From NCBI RefSeq assembly GCF_003675325.1, contig NZ_CP033073.1, positions 5,890,001 to 5,954,000 on the forward strand: a stretch of 64,000 nt of DNA. Direction: 5' to 3'. The notes under the pieces were generated by a model that was not told the DNA's origin, ran no database searches, and worked only from the letters and a program-made list of their open reading frames with translations. The translations under genes were made by a program, and so were the position numbers. This DNA comes from Streptomyces dangxiongensis. GTDB taxonomy: Bacteria > Actinomycetota > Actinomycetes > Streptomycetales > Streptomycetaceae. Shown piece after piece: positions 62,970-64,000 of this stretch (its first letter is position 1; every line of letters begins with the position of its first letter).

Positions 62970-63605
62970 ATGACGGCCGAGCTGGTGCGCGGCCAGAACC
63001 ACCCGCTGTCCCGGGTACGGCTGGAGATCCGGATCTCGGCCGGGGTGCCGGTCCTGGCCGGAGCCACACTCGGCGACGAGCGGGGCATCGTGCGCGGCCC
63101 CCAGTGGGTGGCCCACCCCGGCACCCCCGCACTGCCCGGCGTCGAGGTGTCCCGGCAGGCCGCCGCCGAGCATCGCCTGGCCGTCGACCTGGCCGCCCTG
63201 CCCGAGGCCGTGCACCGCCTCGGGGTGTTCCTCGCCCTGCCCACCGGAACCACGGGGTCGCTCCGCTTCGGTGCCGCCCCCGCCCCGCACACCACGGTCA
63301 GCGGCCCGGACGGCACCGAACTCGTCTCGTACACCCTCACGGGTCTGGACGCCGAGGCGGCGGTGACCGCCGTGGAGCTGTACCGCAGACAGGGTGTCTG
63401 GAAGGTGCGGGTGATGGGACAGGGCCATGCCGGCGGCCTCCCCGCGCTCCTCGCCGACCAGGGGCTGAGCGCCGCCGACGACCTCGCGGCGAGGTGCTCG
63501 CGCGGGTGGCCGGAGCTCTGCCCAAGTATGAGTAAAGGGCCTCTGAGCAGCCATTTTGGATCTATCTTTACTTTGCTCTTTACCATTCCTTGGTCATTGA
63601 GGTAG
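62970..63605 (+). CDS. TerD-like protein, probable frameshift near the 3' end
   Basis: The 211-residue frame begins MTAELVRGQNHPLSRVRLEIRISAGVPVLAGATLGDE and has the TerD-like 'GTELVSYTLTGLDAEAAVTAVELYRRQGVWKVRVMGQGHAGGL'. Up to about residue 173 codon use is normal. After ADDLAA the frame gives RCSRGWPELCPSMSKGPL and runs into AT-rich non-coding DNA. Adding one base at 63489-63491 restores an EVLARVAGALPKYE ending with a stop at 63533-63535. So either a one-base deletion or a sequence error has altered the last 14 residues. It lies between terD and terC and probably belongs to the same functional group. Confidence 0.75.
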   Translation: MTAELVRGQNHPLSRVRLEIRISAGVPVLAGATLGDERGIVRGPQWVAHPGTPALPGVEVSRQAAAEHRLAVDLAALPEAVHRLGVFLALPTGTTGSLRFGAAPAPHTTVSGPDGTELVSYTLTGLDAEAAVTAVELYRRQGVWKVRVMGQGHAGGLPALLADQGLSAADDLAARCSRGWPELCPSMSKGPLSSHFGSIFTLLFTIPWSLR

Positions 63606-63613
63606 TGTTTTCC

Positions 63614-63718
63614 GTGCGGAGGGGAGTACTCCCTGACTGCGGCGCACCCGTCAATACGGACCGGTTCCGGTCCCGGGGCGCCGGCCCAACGCGGGTGGAA
63701 GAGACCTCCGGCAGCGAC
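63614..63718 (+). ncRNA. yybP-ykoY-type (Mn2+) riboswitch upstream of terC
   Basis: The leader contains GGGGAGTACTCCC, then CACCCGTCAATACGG, then CGCCGGCCCAACGCGGGTGG and AAGAGACCTCCGGCA. The order matches the yybP-ykoY element found before TerC-type manganese exporters. TGCGGAGG near 63615 can pair with CCTCCGGCA near 63705 to close the structure. In other bacteria the RNA turns the gene on when Mn2+ is high. It ends about 40 nt before the terC start. Confidence 0.8.
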
Positions 63719-63758
63719 GACGCTGACGTATTTGCCGTTACGTAATGCCGGAGGTGCA

Positions 63759-64000
63759 GTGCAAGTCACCCTGACCCTGTGGGTCCTCACCATCGTGGGC
63801 CTGGCCGCCCTGATCGCCGTCGACTTCCTCATCGGGCGCAAGCCCCATGAGGTGTCGGTCAAGGAAGCGGGTGTCTGGACCGTCGTCTGGGTCGCCCTGG
63901 CCGGCCTGTTCGGCCTCGGTCTCCTCGTCTTCGGCGGCGGACAACCGGCCGGCGAGTTCTTCGCGGGCTTCATCACCGAGAAGTCGCTGAGCGTCGACAA
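63759..64000 (+). CDS. TerC-family membrane protein (Mn2+ exporter type), 3' end outside window
   Basis: The first 80 residues are visible: VQVTLTLWVLTIVGLAALIAVDFLIG, a short loop with RKPHEVSVKEAG, a second span (WTVVWVALAGLFGLGLLVFG) and 'GEFFAGFITEKSLSVD'. The Asp in span 1 (AVDF) and the EKSLSVD motif are the metal-binding signature of TerC/Alx. Start: GTG at 63759 with GGAGG 5 nt upstream. The upstream riboswitch supports manganese export as the function. The gene is cut by the window end. Confidence 0.92.
   Translation, partial: MQVTLTLWVLTIVGLAALIAVDFLIGRKPHEVSVKEAGVWTVVWVALAGLFGLGLLVFGGGQPAGEFFAGFITEKSLSVD

Overview
The window is high-G+C actinobacterial chromosome and almost certainly Streptomyces. 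Codon third positions are nearly all G or C, GTG and TTG starts are common, and many -10 boxes read TANNNT. There is an ANTAR response regulator, a DUF397/XRE/ATPase regulatory set, and a TTA codon in one regulatory gene. From memory, the gene order (pyruvate kinase, ANTAR regulator, livFGMHK, polA, hrpB, rpsA, coaE, ogt, glpQ, uvrB, terD, terC) follows the conserved core of Streptomyces chromosomes. I see no phage, IS element, integrase or CRISPR array.

Layout. 1-3.6 kb: the end of an NmrA-like reductase gene, then a two-gene cassette of a PLP amino-acid decarboxylase and a flavin N-monooxygenase (siderophore type) with no acyltransferase or synthetase beside it. 3.6-8 kb: a Tat-exported 5'-nucleotidase with a PHO-box-like leader, pyruvate kinase, an odd short-armed tRNA with anticodon CAA, and an ANTAR response regulator. 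8-13.9 kb: a complete branched-chain amino-acid ABC importer (livF, G, M, H, K on the minus strand). 14-18.2 kb: a lipoprotein/membrane-protein pair, a hotdog thioesterase and an FdhF/YdeP-type molybdenum oxidoreductase. 18.4-30.6 kb: polA, a small hypothetical gene, a DUF4184 membrane protein, a secreted lytic transglycosylase, hrpB, a methyltransferase gene without a normal start codon, and rpsA. 30.7-41.4 kb: a beta-helix protein, a PAC2 protein, coaE, TPR, DUF6343, acyltransferase-like and methyltransferase genes, DoxX, type 5 uracil-DNA glycosylase, RidA, FUSC and DUF899 genes. 41.5-49 kb: an ABC exporter, an ATPase/XRE/DUF397 regulatory locus and a divergent MocR/AhpD-like pair. 49-59 kb: an orphan GltD, DUF2293, a kinase-like protein with a broken P-loop, CorA, a methyltransferase, a pseudouridine catabolic pair (psuG plus a PfkB kinase), a VOC protein, ogt and glpQ. 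59-64 kb: an MHYT sensor, uvrB, two TerD-family genes (the second apparently frameshifted near its end) and the start of terC behind a yybP-ykoY-type manganese riboswitch.

How it fits together. The best cross-window signal is a DNA-damage promoter of the RecA-NDp/PafBC type (TTGTCAGTG-N8-TANNNT). It lies upstream of polA, ogt and uvrB, and, divergently from polA, upstream of the molybdenum oxidoreductase. Several genes (pyk, coaE, the 15.2 kb lipoprotein, the AhpD-like gene, ogt, uvrB) have a -10 box only 6-7 nt before the start codon, so they are probably leaderless. A second shared promoter pattern (GATGAGTT, then GGTC at fixed spacing) links the DoxX and DUF899 genes and suggests one alternative sigma factor. 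Functions are inferred from motifs and family memory; no database search was possible.
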